A stretch of 64,000 bases of DNA from CAVXYG01 sp963766005 (GCA_963766005.1 CAVXYG010000018.1:90079-154078); one strand, 5' to 3'; counted from the stretch's first letter, positions 8,910 to 20,789 are shown. Program-made: numbers and translations. Notes: generated by a model from the sequence alone, not told the origin.

Positions 8910-11123
8910 TCAACCCACGCTGAAACGCCGCCACGCCGTCGCAGAGGCGTTGCCGGCCGCATCGATAGCCGTGGCGCTCGAGCCGTACGAACCGCTGCCC
9001 GGCGCGTTGAACGTGAACGACCACGCCGTCGAGGCTCCGCTCGGCGTGGCCGAGACCCGCATCTCGCTGCCGAGTCGCCCAGGGGCCCCAAGCGCCGTCG
9101 TCCTGCAGCCACTGCCTGGTGGCCTTGTCCTGAACGGCGATTTCGACACGGGCGACACCAACATTGTCCGATGCCGTCCCGGACAGCGTCACCGGCAGCG
9201 CCGGGAGGACCTGGTTCTGCGTAGGTGTCGCGCAATTCAGCGACGGAGCCTGCGTGTCGTCGCTCGGCGGAGGCGGAGGCGGAGGCGGAGGCGGAGGCGG
9301 AGGCGGTGGGGTCCCGGTGACAAAGTCCAGCCGGAACTTCTGAACTCGGTCGTTGTCTCGCTCCGTCACGAACAGCACATCCCCGCTGAGGTCGAGGCCT
9401 TGTGGCGCTCGCAGTGCTCCGGTTCCGCTACCGTAGCCGCCGAAGTCCCCCACGTAGGCGCCGTCAGTTCCAAAGACCCGGATGACGTGCTTGGACGTGT
9501 CCGCGACAATGACGTACTTGTCGGTGACCTCGACGTCGAAGGGATTTCCCAATGTGCCCTTGCCGATGGTTGCCAGGTGGGCGCCCGAAGCGCTGAAGTG
9601 CTGCACGTCGTCATGCCCGGAATCTGACACCCAGATAGTGCCATCCGGGGCCCATGCAATACCCCGTGGGAATCCGAACTGTCCGTTGCCAGCGCCTGGG
9701 GAGCCGAAACTGCGGACGAACGAACCGTCCGGGTTCAGGATCACCACGCGATCATTGTTGGTATCGGCCAAAACGATCTGCCCCGAACTGTTCACATCGA
9801 TCGCGTGCGGGTTGCGGAAGAGGTTGGGACCGAGGCCGCGGCCCCCGACCGTCCAGATGATGGTCCCGTCGGAGCTGTACCGCTTGATCTGGTGGTTGTC
9901 GGTGTCCGTCACGAGGACATCGTCGTTGCGGGGGTCGGTGGCAAGCATCCGGGTGTAGTTGAACTTGTAGTCGCCGCGGCCCCGCGAACCCTTCGCGAAC
10001 AGCGGCGTCCCATCGGCGGCGAACTTCTGGATGCGCCAGTTGTAGGTGTCGCCGACCCACACGTTGCCGGCACGGTCGACGGCAACGCCGCGGGGACCAT
10101 TCGAACCCGCCGACCGGGGGCGGCTGCGGCGGATTCGGCACGGCGAGCAGGAACGCCCCGGTCGGTGAGAACTTCTGTGCCCGGAAGTTCGGCATGTCGC
10201 CGACCCAAACATTACCGTCGGCATCGACCGCGCACTCGCGACCGCCGTCGCTGAACTGGCCGTCGCCGGTCCCCGCGCTGCCCCAGCGCAACAGGAACGT
10301 GCCGTCGCGGTCGAACTTGCTGACCCGGTTGCCCGCGCCGTCAACGACGTAGACCCAATCGTGTGCCTTGTCGATGCACAGGCCCCGGATATCGCCAGCG
10401 AACTGCCCCGGCGCGGAGCCCTTGGCGCCGAAGGCGAGCAGTGGCGTCGCGGTGCTGCTGCCGACGGAGAACACCTGCACCCGCGCGTTGCCCGGGTCGG
10501 TGACGAACAGGCGATCCGCGCTGTCGAAGTCCATACCGTGCGGCTGCCGCAACTGGCCCAGGGCGGTGCCGAACGACCCGAACTGATAGAGCTCGGCTCC
10601 GGTCGAGCTGTGCGCAACGATGTTGTTGTCCCAAGTGTCCGCGACGAAGAACCGGCCATCGCTGTGCACGGCGATGCGGGAGGGGTACCGAAACACCCCC
10701 GGACCGCTGGCGCTCTTGTTGTTCACGCCGACCTTGAACAGGAACTGCCCACCGGCGCTGTACTTGATCACCCGCCTCCGGTCGGTGTCGGCGAAGTAGA
10801 TCGAGCCGTCCCGGGGGTCACGCGCCAGCCCGTACGGCGACTGATGCTGCTGCTCGCCGTACCCGACGTCCTGAACGAACGTCCCGACGAGCGCGCCCGA
10901 GCGCGTGTACTCCACCACCCGACGGTTCCAGTAGTCACCGACGAGGACGTTTCCGTTCTGGGCAGTCGTCACACCCCAGCCGTAGAGACCGGCATGGCCA
11001 GACCCGCCGACAATGCCGATCGGGGTGACATCGACGGAGAGCTGCCAAGGCAGTGGGAGCGCTCACCAGGAAGCCACTGGCGAGCAATGCACTTGCGGCG
11101 AGCGCGGCGAAGAATCGCTTCAC
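8910..11123 (-). CDS. Secreted NHL-repeat beta-propeller protein 1 with polyproline linker and Ig-like domain
   Basis: Start chosen at GTG 11123, 8 nt after GGAAGG; it gives a signal peptide (VKRFFAALAASALLASGFL...TALA). Then about ten NHL-type blades follow (NVLVGDYWNRRVVEY, IYFADTDRRRVIKYS, RLFVTDPGNARVQVFS, DVLVTDTDNHQIKRYS, IVLADTNNDRVVILNPDGS), a run of about 15 prolines encoded by a 6-base repeat, and one Ig-like module (VTLSGTASDNVGVARVEIAVQDKATRQW...DAAGNAS). Frame breaks: one extra base near 11045 (just after the signal peptide), near 10100 and near 9090 (CCCC). Repaired length ~737 aa. NHL propellers are protein-, glycan- or RNA-binding platforms; with a signal peptide this one is outside the cell. 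Closest relative in the window is propeller protein 5. Confidence 0.75.
9266..9306 (-). repeat. Hexanucleotide repeat encoding a polyproline linker
   Basis: About six and a half copies of ggaggc (plus strand), read on the minus strand as consecutive Pro codons, between the propeller and the Ig-like module of propeller protein 1. Such tracts change length by slippage in units of two prolines without breaking the frame. Confidence 0.85.
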
Positions 11124-11203
11124 GGGATACCCTTCCATCGGCCCCACCCTCGTTGACCAGGGCGAAACGGGCAAGGGTCCTGCGGCGATTCGTGCCACTT
11201 TTC

Positions 11204-14200
11204 TCAGAAGGCCCCGCTGAAGTCATCCAGTGCAACCACCCGGTTGTGCCACAGATCGCTGAGGTACACCGACCCGCCTGCGCCGAAGGCGATGGCGAAG
11301 GGCTCGTTGAAGGGGCCAGCACCCATGTCGAAACCCCGCACCGCGAAGATCAGCGTGCCGTCGGGCTGCAACTGGACCAGTCGGTTCTCCGCAGCGTCGG
11401 TGGCCCAGATCGCACCGGACGCGTCGACCGCAACTCCTCGGGGCGAGAACCGGTTCAGGCCCGGGTTCCCCACCTCGGTCCAGGTGTCGGTCGCCGGATT
11501 CAGCCGGTGCAGCGTGTTGGTGCCCTGATCGGCGATCCACACCGAACCATCCGGCGCCACATCCAGGCCCATCGGCGTCACCAGCCCGTCCGGTCCGGAC
11601 CCCGCAGACCCGTGAACGGAGATGAGGGTTCCGGTGCCATCGGCCGCGATCGCGAACCGTTGCACCCGGTGGTTCTCCGAGTCGAGCACCCAGAGGCTGC
11701 CGTCCGGCGCGAAATCCACGCCGTTGGGGAACTGGAAGTCGCCGGTCGGGTCGTTCGCCGTGCCCCTCGAACCCCAACCCGCGATCGGGGTGCCATCCGA
11801 GGCGAAGACCTCGATCTCGTGGCTCTCGCGGTTGGCTACGAACACCCGGCCAGTTCCAGGCTGGATAGCCACGTCCCAGGCGAAGTTCAGCGCGCCCAAC
11901 TGCTCGCGCGTCCCCCGTTGACCCCACGCCACGGTGTTTCCGGTGGCGGGATCGGTGCGGACGATCCGCTGATTCCACCAATCCGAGATGTAGAGCCTGC
12001 CGGCAGCGTCGACATCCAAGCCGCGGGGGCTGTTCACCCCTGCGATTACCTGGATCGGCACCAAAGAGGCTGCGCGTCTGCGGCCGGGTCGGCTGGCTGA
12101 GGTCGAACTCCTTCAGCGAGTGGTCCCACTCATCGCAAATCGCCAGCGTGGTGCCGGCGACCGCAATGCCGCGCGGATCCACCAGTCCCCCGACCTCGTA
12201 CTGGTAGGCACCAGTGGCGGCGCTGAATGCCTGCACTCGTTGGTTGCCGTCATCGGTGACTAACACCGTCGCCCCGTCTTCGGTGAAGGTGACGCCGCGC
12301 GGATCTCCGGCGAACTGCCCGGGGCCAGACCCCTCACTCCCGAAGCGCCACACCTCGCTGCCGGATGCGTTGTAGACGACGACCTCCCGGCTGCGCGCAT
12401 TCACCACGTACAAGTCGCTGGTACCCGGGCGCACCGCCAGTTGGCGCGGCTCGTTGAGACCCGAGGCAAAGACCTCGAGGAACTGCCCGGAGGTAGTGAA
12501 CTTCTGCACGCGGTCGCCGTCGGTGGTGTAGACGACCTCACCGGTAGCGCCGCCGGGCAGCGTCCCCTGACCCACGGCGATGCCGTAGACGGTCTGGAAC
12601 TCGCCATTCCCCGATCCGGACGCGCCCCAGCTGCGCAGGTACTGCAGACCGGCGTCAAAGACCTGGACCCGGTTGTTCGCAGAGTCGGCGACGTAGACCG
12701 CGCCGCCGGAATCGGACGTCACTGCACGAGCCGCACTCAGCTCGCCCGAGTGCAGATCCCTGCTCGCCCCCTGCTTGGGCCACGATGGCCCCGCTTGCCC
12801 GGTCAACGGCGACGACCCGGTAGCGGCCGGGGTCGACGACGTAGTAGCGGGTGGCCGTGGCACGGATGTCCACCGGGTACATGTCTGCCAGTGCCGGTCC
12901 CAGGAGGTTGCGGTTGAACTGTGGCACCGTTGCGCTGACGGTGGACAGTCCGAACCTGGCGGTCGCATTCGACGACCACTTGCCCGCTGCATCGACGGCG
13001 CGCACCTGCACCCAGTACGACCCGCCGCCGCACCACCGGTGAAGGAGTAGGTGAAGTCGGAGTTCTTCGCGCCCGGCGAGGCCACTGTGGCATCCAGCCA
13101 TTGCAGGCCGCCCTGCCAACCGGAGCCGTTCCACCACAGCCCGCTGACCCGGTTCCTGACCCCGACCTGGGCGGCGGTGACGCCGACGTCATCGGCGGCA
13201 GCGGCACCGACAGCGACCGCACCGAGCGGATGGACCGACAAATCGGTCGGACGGACTTCGGCGACGGTGGGATCGGCGCCGTCCGGCACCGCGGAATCCA
13301 GGTCGACGCGCAGCCCGGTGCTGGCGGACCAGTTGCCCGCCGCATCACCGGCGCGCCCCTGCACCCAGTACGACCCGCCCGCCGCACCACCGGTGAACGA
13401 GAACGAGAAGTTGCTGGTCTTCGCGCCCGGCGATGCCACCGTCGCGTCGATCCACTGCAGGCCCGCCTGCCAGCCGGAACCGGTCCACCACAGCCCGCTG
13501 ACCCGGTTCTTCATCGGCCGACCTGGGCCCCGGTCACGCCGGTGTCGTCGCTGCCCGACCCGGCCACCGCCACCGCGGCCGACCGGCAGCACCGCGCCCG
13601 ACGCCGGCGCCGTCAGCACCACCGTCGGATTGACCGTGTCGCCGCCCGATGAGGTCGAAGCGCAGCCCGGTGCTGGCGGACCAGTTGCCCGCCGCATCGC
13701 CGGCGCGCCCCTGCACCCAGTACGACCCGCCCGCCGCACCACCGGTGAACGAGAACGAGAAATTGCTGGTCTTCGCGCCCGGCGATGCCACCGTCGCGTC
13801 GATCCACTGCAGGCCCGCCTGCCAGCCGGAACCGGTCCACCACAGCCCGCTGACCCGGTTCTTCACCGCCGACCTGGGCCCCGGTCACGCCGGTGTCGTC
13901 GCTGCCCGACCCGGCCACCGCCACCGGGCCGACCGGCAGCACCGCGCCCGACGCCGGCGCCGTCAGCACCACGGTCGGATTGACCGTGTCGCCGACCGCT
14001 AGGTCGAAGCGCAGCCCGGTGCTGGCGGACCAGTTGCCCGCCGCATCGCCGGCGCGCGCCTGCACCCAGTACGACCCGCCCGCCGCACCACCGGTGAACG
14101 AGAACGAGAAAGTCGCTGGTCTTCGCGCCCGGCGATGCCACCGTCGCGTCGATCCACTGCAGGCCCGCCTGCCAGCCGGAACCGTTCCACCACAGCCCGC

Positions 14201-14485
14201 GTGACCCGGTTCTTCACCGCCACCTGGGCCCCGGTCACGCCGGTGTCGTCGCTGCCCGACCCGGCCACCGCCACCGGGCCGACCGGCAGCACCGCGCCCG
14301 ACACCGGCGCCGTCAGCGACCACGGAGGGCGAGCGCCGTGTCGGCCCCCCAGGCGTGGAACGGGCGGATCGGGGGCAGCCCGATGATCGCCCATAGCGTG
14401 ATGGCGGCCGCAAGCGTCACGCGCAGCCAGCGCGCTGAAGCGAGCGACGACGCAGACGGTGTCGAAGGATGCGCGACATCCTCAC
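11204..14485 (-). CDS. Secreted protein 2: tandem Ig-like repeats followed by an NHL propeller
   Basis: Start GTG 14485 overlaps the stop of protein 3 (GTGA); ATG 14479 is the alternative. A basic n-region (ILRHRLRRRS) and a hydrophobic stretch (WLRVTLAAAITLWAIIGL) make a signal peptide, in two frames because of one indel. It is followed directly by four or so near-identical Ig-like modules of ~116 aa (AVLPVGPVAVAGSGSDDTG...GLWWNGSGWQ...SFTGGAAGGSYWVQ...DAAGNWSASTG), then by an NHL propeller from NRNLLGPALADMYPVDIRA to the stop at 11204 (blades VYVADSANNRVQVFD, VLVTDDGNQRVQAFS, LYISDWWNQRIVRTDP, VWIADQGTNTLHRLNP). At least six single-base frame breaks, two of them in the repeats. Module order is reversed compared with the other four proteins (Ig first, propeller last). 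Repaired length ~1090 aa. Confidence 0.65.
13020..14310 (-). repeat. Near-identical ~348-bp tandem repeats encoding Ig-like modules
   Basis: A block beginning cagcccggtgctggcggacc recurs at about 13313, 13663 and 14011 (spacing 350 and 348), with a more divergent first copy from about 13020. The copies differ by a few substitutions and by single-base indels (for example caccgcc against caccgccg). A second, less similar pair at 14500-14830 belongs to protein 3; one of these is internally deleted at about 14570. 348 bp equals 116 codons, one Ig-like module. Confidence 0.8.
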
Positions 14486-16874
14486 CCGGCGATGTCGAAG
14501 CGGAGTCCGGTGTTCGACGACCAGTTGCCCGCCGCATCGCCGGCGCGCGCCTGCAGCCAGTACGAGCGGTCACCCCGGTGTCGTCGGTCGCCGACCCGGC
14601 CACCGCCACCGCGCCGACCGGCAGCACCGCTCCCGAACCCGGCGAAGTCAGCGACACCGCCGGCTTGGTCGAGTCGCCGCCCTCGAGGTCGAAGCGGAGC
14701 CCGGTGTTCGACGACCAGTTGCCCGCCGCATCACCGGCCCGCCCCTGCAGCCAGTACGAGCCTCCCGCGACACCCGCGGTGAACGAGAACGCGAAGCCGG
14801 TCGACGGTGCACCCGGCGACGCCACCGAGGCGTCCAGCCATGTGAACGGGACCCCAGGTCGTCCCGTTCCACCACTGGCCGGTGAGGCGGTTCTTCACAG
14901 CCACCTGCGCGGAGGTGACCCCGGTGTTGTCGGTGGCCGACCCGGCGATTGCGACCGGTCCGAGCGGAAGCACCTGTCCCGGCGGACGGGGAGTCGAGTG
15001 CGGCGGCCGGTGCCTGGTCATCCAGGGGCGGTGGCTGCGGGTCAGAGCCGTTGGTGAAGACCACAATGCGGTCGTTATGGGTATCGGACACGTAGGCGCG
15101 GTCGGCAGTATCTACCGCGATCGAGGAGGGAGCGTTGAAGTTCATGCCATTGCGGCCGTCAGCGACTGTTCGAAGGTCCCGGTCGCGGAGAGCAGCACCA
15201 CGCGATGGTTGCCGGTGTCGGCCACCCAGATCGTGCCGTCGGACTCGGCGGCAACACCCTCAGGGGTGTTGAAGCCGGAGGTGTAGTCGGCCTCCCAGCG
15301 AAGCCGGCAGGCTTGCTGTAACTCAGCCGCACCACCCGGCTATTGCGACTGTCCGCCACCAAGATCGTGTCGTCCGCCGCCACCGCGATGCCCCGCGGCT
15401 CGAAGAACTGCCCAGTCGCGCTGCCTCTGGTCCCAAAGGCATGCAACGGCGTCCTGGTCGCGACGTCGTAGGCAAGGACGCGATGGTTCTTGGTGTCGGC
15501 GACGAAGGCCACCCGATCAGTGGCCCGGATCTCGATGCCGTGCGGCCAGTTAAACTTCGTCAGCCCGGTGCCGGTCCCGCCGCCACCGATGCGCGATTGG
15601 CCCTGGCAGTTGACGGGCCAGACCTGCAGTCGGTTCTGCTTGGTGTCGGCGACCCAGCGGTCGCCGGTGACCGGATCGACGGCCACGTCCCGCGGCCAGT
15701 TGATCGACGATGTCTTCTCGGAGCGTCCTCCGCAGGCGTCCAGCACCGTCCCGGTGCCGGTCAACCGAACGACCCGCTGATTCACCGAATCCACGGCGTT
15801 CACGGTGCCGTCGGCGCTGAATGCGACGCCGCGCACCTCGTTGAACACCATGGTGTCCTGCAGCGGGGCAAGTCCGTTCCCGATCGTCTGCGCATAGGTG
15901 AAGCCCGAGCCCGTCCGGTCGAAGCGCACCGCGCGCGACCCCCACAAGTCGGCTCCCCACACATCACCGTCGGCGGCCACCGCTACTCGGCGCATCGTGG
16001 TGAAGGTACCGACGTCACCCGGGTCGCCGTCCGAGCCGACGACTGCACGGAAGGTGCCGGTGGGGCTGAAGATCTGAATCCGGTTGTTGTTGGAGTCGGC
16101 GACGTAGACCGATTCGCCCCACACCGGGTCGTTGGCCAACCGGACCCCATAGGGGTTCTTGAACTGCCCATTGCCGGTGCCCTTGGTGCCCCATGTGGCC
16201 AGGCAGGTACCGGTGGCGGACAGCTTCAGGATGTTCTGGCTGGTGTAGTTCGCGACGTAGACGTTGCCGGCGGCATCAGCGTCAGCATCGCGCACCGCCG
16301 CCATCTGGCAGGCACCGTTGCTGCCGATCGCGCGGATCTGCGTCCCATCCGGCTGGAACACCCGCACCTTCTTCTTGTTGCCGTCGGCGACGTAGATCAG
16401 CCCGTTCTTCTCGCTGATCCCGATCGGCGAGCCGATGCGATCGCCAACGGGTCCCCGCCAGGGATCGCCCAACTGGTTGCCCGACGCATCGAGCTTCACG
16501 ATTCGGGCACGCCCTGCGTCGGCGACGTATATCGTCCCGTCTGTGGCGATGGCGATGTCTCGGGCGTTCTCCAGGGGGCCGTCGTCCCCGACGAGTTTCC
16601 TGACCTCCCACTGCAGCACCCCGGATGGGCTGTACTTGGAGACCTTGTCGTTGCCGGTATCGGCGACTACGACTGCACCGTCCGGCGCGACCTCAAGCCC
16701 GGAGGGATAGACCAAGGCATGACCCGGCCCGCCCAGCGTGCGCGCGTAGGCAGGGTCGCCAGCAGCCTGTGCTGGGACTGCCATGACAGCTGGGATGCCG
16801 AGCGACACGGCGACGGTGGCAGCCATCACGGCCCTGCGGCGAATTCCGGACGATCCGGGTGGTGCGACGTTCAT
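14482..16874 (-). CDS. Secreted NHL-repeat propeller protein 3 with C-terminal Ig-like modules
   Basis: ATG 16874, preceded by GGGGGG. Signal peptide with a basic start (SSGIRRRAVMAATVAVSLGIPAV...PAQA). Residues ~35-570 hold a long series of NHL blades (VVVADTGNDKVSKYS, IYVADAGRARIVKLD, VYVADSNNNRIQIFS, VAFVADTKNHRVLAYD, ILVADSRNSRVVRLS) and continue after a frame break at about 15290 (IWVADTGNHRVVLLS, AYVSDTHNDRIVVF). Another break near 15000 leads into Ig-like modules (VLPLGPVAIAGSATDNTG; GFAFSFTAGVAGGSYWLQ). The last module ends GNWSSNTGLRFDIAG and TGA at 14482; the module before it lacks its middle part, giving an apparent internal deletion at about 14570. The first 570 residues are intact, the best-preserved long stretch of the group after protein 5. 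Confidence 0.75.
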
Positions 16875-16969
16875 GAGCCCCCCGAGGCAGCGGCACGTGA
16901 CCCGATCACACGGGACCTCGTCACCTTAACACCGCCCCATGCCGGTGAAGACTCCCTGTGGGCCGCCGC

Positions 16970-18100
16970 TCACCGGACGGAGAACACCAAGGCGATCTCC
17001 TCGGCTTCCGGATTGCCGGCCGCGTCGCTGCCCTTCACCGACAGCCAGTAGGACCCCCCGCGTGCGGCCCCCTCGAATACAGCAGTGACGGGCTCCGCGA
17101 TGCACCTGATGCAGCAAGGTCGGCGGGCCAGCGGATGGAAGACCCCCAGGCGTCGGTTGACCGGATCCCACCACAGCCCCGAGGCCAGGTCCTTGGTGGC
17201 GAGATCGACCGAACCCCCGGCACGGTCATCGGTGATCGATCCGCTGATGACCACAGGCCGGCCCAGCACCGGACCAACGGTGTCGGGGAGCCCCCCGCCA
17301 TCAGTGACCCGACGTTGCCGTCGGGTGCCATGGCCACACTCTTAGGGGTGAACGCAGCGCTGTCTGGCGCGGGGAGCATCGTCCAGGCCCGGGTAGCCGG
17401 GTTGAGCCGCTGCACCCGGTCGTTCAACTGGTCGGCCACCCACACCAACCCGTCGCTGCCGCGGATGTTCCAGGTCGGGCTGCGGGCTGGCGTGGCTGGT
17501 TGAGGCCGGTTGCGAAGCCCGAGACATCCGCGCCAGTCGTACTGAACTTCTGGACCCGGGATCCGTCAGTGGTCTCCACGACTTCGCCGATCGAGCCGTT
17601 CGCAAGTCGCCCAGTGCCCGTGCCCGACCGTGACGTCGTACACGGTGGTGCACTGGCCGGGTCCGCTCCCCGGGATCCCCAGATGCGGAGGAAATCCAAC
17701 GTGGGCGAGAACACTTGCACTCGGTTGTCGGCCGAATCCGCGACGTAGATCCGGCACGCGCTGTCGTTGTCGATGCCCCGAGCAGCCGACAACCTCCCGA
17801 GCGCGCCGCTCTTTGACCCACCGACCTCATCGACCACGTGGCCCGAGGCCAGGTCCACGGCAGTCACCTGATCTTCGCCCGGATCGACGACGTAGAACTT
17901 GCCGTTCGCCGCCGTCAGATCCACCGGGTTCATATCCGCAGCACCAGGCGCGTGCAAGACCCCGGACAGCGCCGGGAGTTCGGTGGCAGCGCTGGCAGCG
18001 TGCTGCGGCACCAACGCCGCCACTGCGTGCAATTCTGTTCGCAGAAACCGCTATCACCGCGCGACCAGAACCACCACTGCGCCGCGGGGTGATGCTGCAC
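16970..18100 (-). pseudogene. Propeller protein 4: internally deleted NHL/Ig protein
   Basis: The likely start is GTG 18100 (GGGGG about 9 nt upstream); the signal-peptide region is spread over two to three frames (AVVVLVA, VIAVSA, then HAVAALVPQHAASAA). The propeller part closely follows that of protein 2: ADMNPVDLTA against ADMYPVDIRA, RIYVADSADNRVQVFSP against VYVADSANNRVQVFD, GLNQPRQ against GLNEPRQ. After RPGTS it jumps to WVADQLNDRVQRLNPATRAW, which matches a site some 200 residues further on in protein 2, so several blades are missing. It ends in one Ig-like module (RPVVISGSITDDRAGGSVD ... GSYWLSVKGSDAAGNPE) nearly identical to that of protein 5. Number of breaks plus the deletion suggest a decayed copy, though sequence errors contribute. 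Confidence 0.6.
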
Positions 18101-18115
18101 CTATACCCCCATGTG

Positions 18116-20660
18116 TCACTGCGCGGAGAAGATCAGTCCGATGCTGGCCTGATCTGGGTTGCCGGCCGCGTCGCTGCCCTTGACCGACAGCCAGTACGAC
18201 CCGCCCGCCGCCGCACCTTCAAAGGAGTAGCTGAAGGTGCTGCCCACCGCGCCAGGCTCGTCCAAGGTTGCCGATGAGCGGAGGAATGACCCCCAACTCT
18301 TGCTGTCCGGATCCCACCACTTGCCTGAACTGCGGTCCTTGATGGCAACATCCACCGAGCCCACCGCCCGATCGTCGGTGATCGATCCGCTGATCACCAC
18401 CGGTCGGTCCACCGTCGACTGGTGCGTTGGCGATACGAAGTCCAGCAGCGGACCCTGTGGTGTCAGGGGCGGCGCCCCCTGCCACGGCGAAACGCGTACC
18501 CGGGAATGGCGTGGCGCTGAGGTTGCGCGCCACGTCGTAGGCCCGCGCCTGCGCGAAGTACTGGTGCCCGTACTCGGGGGCCACGAAGTAGTTCTCGAAG
18601 GTTCCGTTCGCCGGATCACCGATGGTCGCCGAGAGGTTCCACACCTTCTTGGAGTCCCACGCCGCAAGGTTGGCGTTCCACCACTCCTTGGTGCTCTCGT
18701 CCCGGATCGCCACTTCGACGATGCCGATGCGCTGGTTGTCACCATAGTTGCCGGTGATGGTGACGGGCGACTCCGCCGGCACCGTGGAACCAGCGGCGGG
18801 GCCACTGATCGTGACCGTGGGCTTCACCGCGTCGGAGGCCGGTACCGCAGCGCCGGGGTCGAAGACCTGGATGCGGTTGTTGCCGGTGTCAGCGACGTAG
18901 AGCCGACCGGCGGCATCCTTGCTCAGTCCCGACGGGTCGATGAACTGTCCCGCGTACTTGCCCCGCGTGCCGAAGTCGCCGATATGCGATCCCGACAGCG
19001 TGAAGGCGCTCACGCGGTTGTTGCCGGAGTCCGCGACGTAGACCGTGCTGCCGATGATCTCAACGTCCCATGGCTTCACGAACTGCCCGGCATTCTTGCC
19101 GGAGGATCCGAAGCTGAAGCGGTAGTTGTAGCCCGCGTCGTAGACTCGCACAACATCGTCGTGCCAACTCGCCACATAGACCCATCCGTTCGCCGGATCG
19201 ATGCCGATGCCGCTGTTCCGCGCCTGGATGCGCTGGATCTCCTGGCCGTTGCTGGCGTTGAGCACCTTCCAGTAGCCCGAGACGTAGTCGGTCACGTACG
19301 CGCGGCCGTTGAAGACCTCGACGTTCAGCGGCCAGCGGAAACTGCCGGTGCGCGAGGAGTCGAACCCGTCGCCAGCGGTGAACAGGTAGTTGCCGTTGCG
19401 GTCATACACGCGCAGGTTGTGATCGCGGGTGTTGACCACCCAGATGTTGCGGTTGGCCGGGTCCACCGCCATCCCGCGCGGGTAGTTCATGCCGTACGGG
19501 GCCAGGGAGTTGCGGAAGCCCCAGGCGTCGATGGCCTTGCCGGTAGCGTCGAACTTCTGGAACCGGTTATTCCAGGAGTCGGCACCCCAGACGGTCCCGT
19601 CGACCGGATCCACCGCGACTCCTCGCACCTGCGAGAACCCGCCGAGCGGCGGCGGGGCGGCCGGGTCGGGGTAGGTGCCGATCAGGGCACCAGTCGGGGA
19701 GAACTTGTGGACCCGGTAGTTGCCGTAGTCGGCGACCCACGGGTTCCCGTTGCCGTCGAGTTCGACCTCGCGACCGCCGTCGGCGAACTGCCCAGCGCCG
19801 CTGCCCTCCGACCCGAAGGTGCGTACCGGGGCACCGGCGAGGGTGAAGACGTCCACCTGTGACGCCTGCGCGTCGACGACGTACAGCAGGCCCTTCGCCT
19901 TGTCGATGGCGACACCGCGCAGGTCTCCCTTGAACTGGCCCAGGCCTGTGCCGGGTGACCCGATGTCGCGGACCCAGGTCCCGTTCGGGCGGTAGACATG
20001 GACGGTCAGGTTGCTGGCATCGGCGATGTAGGCGTTGCCGTCGCTGTCGGTTGCCACGCCGTGCAGTTCGCGGCCGAATTCGCCCGGGTTGCTGCCAGCG
20101 GAGTTGCCGAAGGAGTTGAGGAAGGAGACCCCGCCGGATCCGTTCAACTGGTAGCGAAGGACGTTCGGGCTGCGGTCGTTGTGCGCGTCAGCGATCCAGA
20201 GGACGCCGCCGGCGTCGATGTGCGCCCAGACCGGGTAACCGCCCGACACCTTGATGTCGCCGAGGTACGTGCCGTCCTTGGCGTAGCGGCCGAAGTGCCC
20301 GTACTCGCGGCCCTCCGCAAGCTCGGCCACATAGATGTCGCCGTTACGGGGGTCGACCGAGATCGTGTACGGCTGCCCGTAACGCTGCTGAACGGAACGG
20401 AAGAAGGAGCCGATGTAGGTGCCGTCGGGGCGGTATCGCTCCACCTGGTAGTTCCAGTAGTCGCCCACCAGGATCTCGTCGGACACCGGGTTGTATTCCA
20501 AGCCCCAGGCATACACGCCAGGTTCTCCGCGTCCACCAAAGGACGCGACGAACTGCGGGGCTGCCCACGCGGCGGCGGCTTGCTGCGGCGAAGGCGGCGA
20601 CGCGGTCAGCCCTACCGCCACGAGAACAGCCGCAAAGCCGGCAAAGACAAGACGCTTCAC
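18116..20660 (-). CDS. Secreted NHL-repeat beta-propeller protein 5 with two Ig-like modules
   Basis: GTG 20660 (GGGGGATC upstream) gives a signal peptide VKRLVFAGFAAVLVAVGLTA, very like that of protein 1. About twelve NHL blades follow (ILVGDYWNYQVERYRPDGT, YIADASNLTVHVYRPNGTW, PWVADYGNYRVHKFSPTGA, VYVADSGNNRVSAFTLSGS, LYVADTGNNRIQVFDPG), probably two stacked propellers, then an Ig-like module (VTISGPAAGSTVPAESPVTI) and a second one after a frame break near 18440 (RPVVISGSITDDRAVGSVD ... GSYWLSVKGSDAAGNPD) ending at 18116. Repaired length ~848 aa. Only one break in 2.5 kb, so this gene is likely functional. The 'DPRNGDIYVAE' style and YGQPYTISVD region match protein 1 best. Confidence 0.8.
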
Positions 20661-20789
20661 GTGCGATCCCCCTACTATTGATCCACCCAACGGTGACGCC
20701 CCAATCTTACTGACCGCTACCGCCGAATCGGACGGGGGTGTCCCTGCGTCCGCCGTCATGCGGCTGCGTGTTGTCGGGGCCGACGGTTG

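Noticed and set aside
13020..14830. CRISPR-like repeat array
   Set aside because: The units are 348 bp long, encode protein modules and have no spacers.
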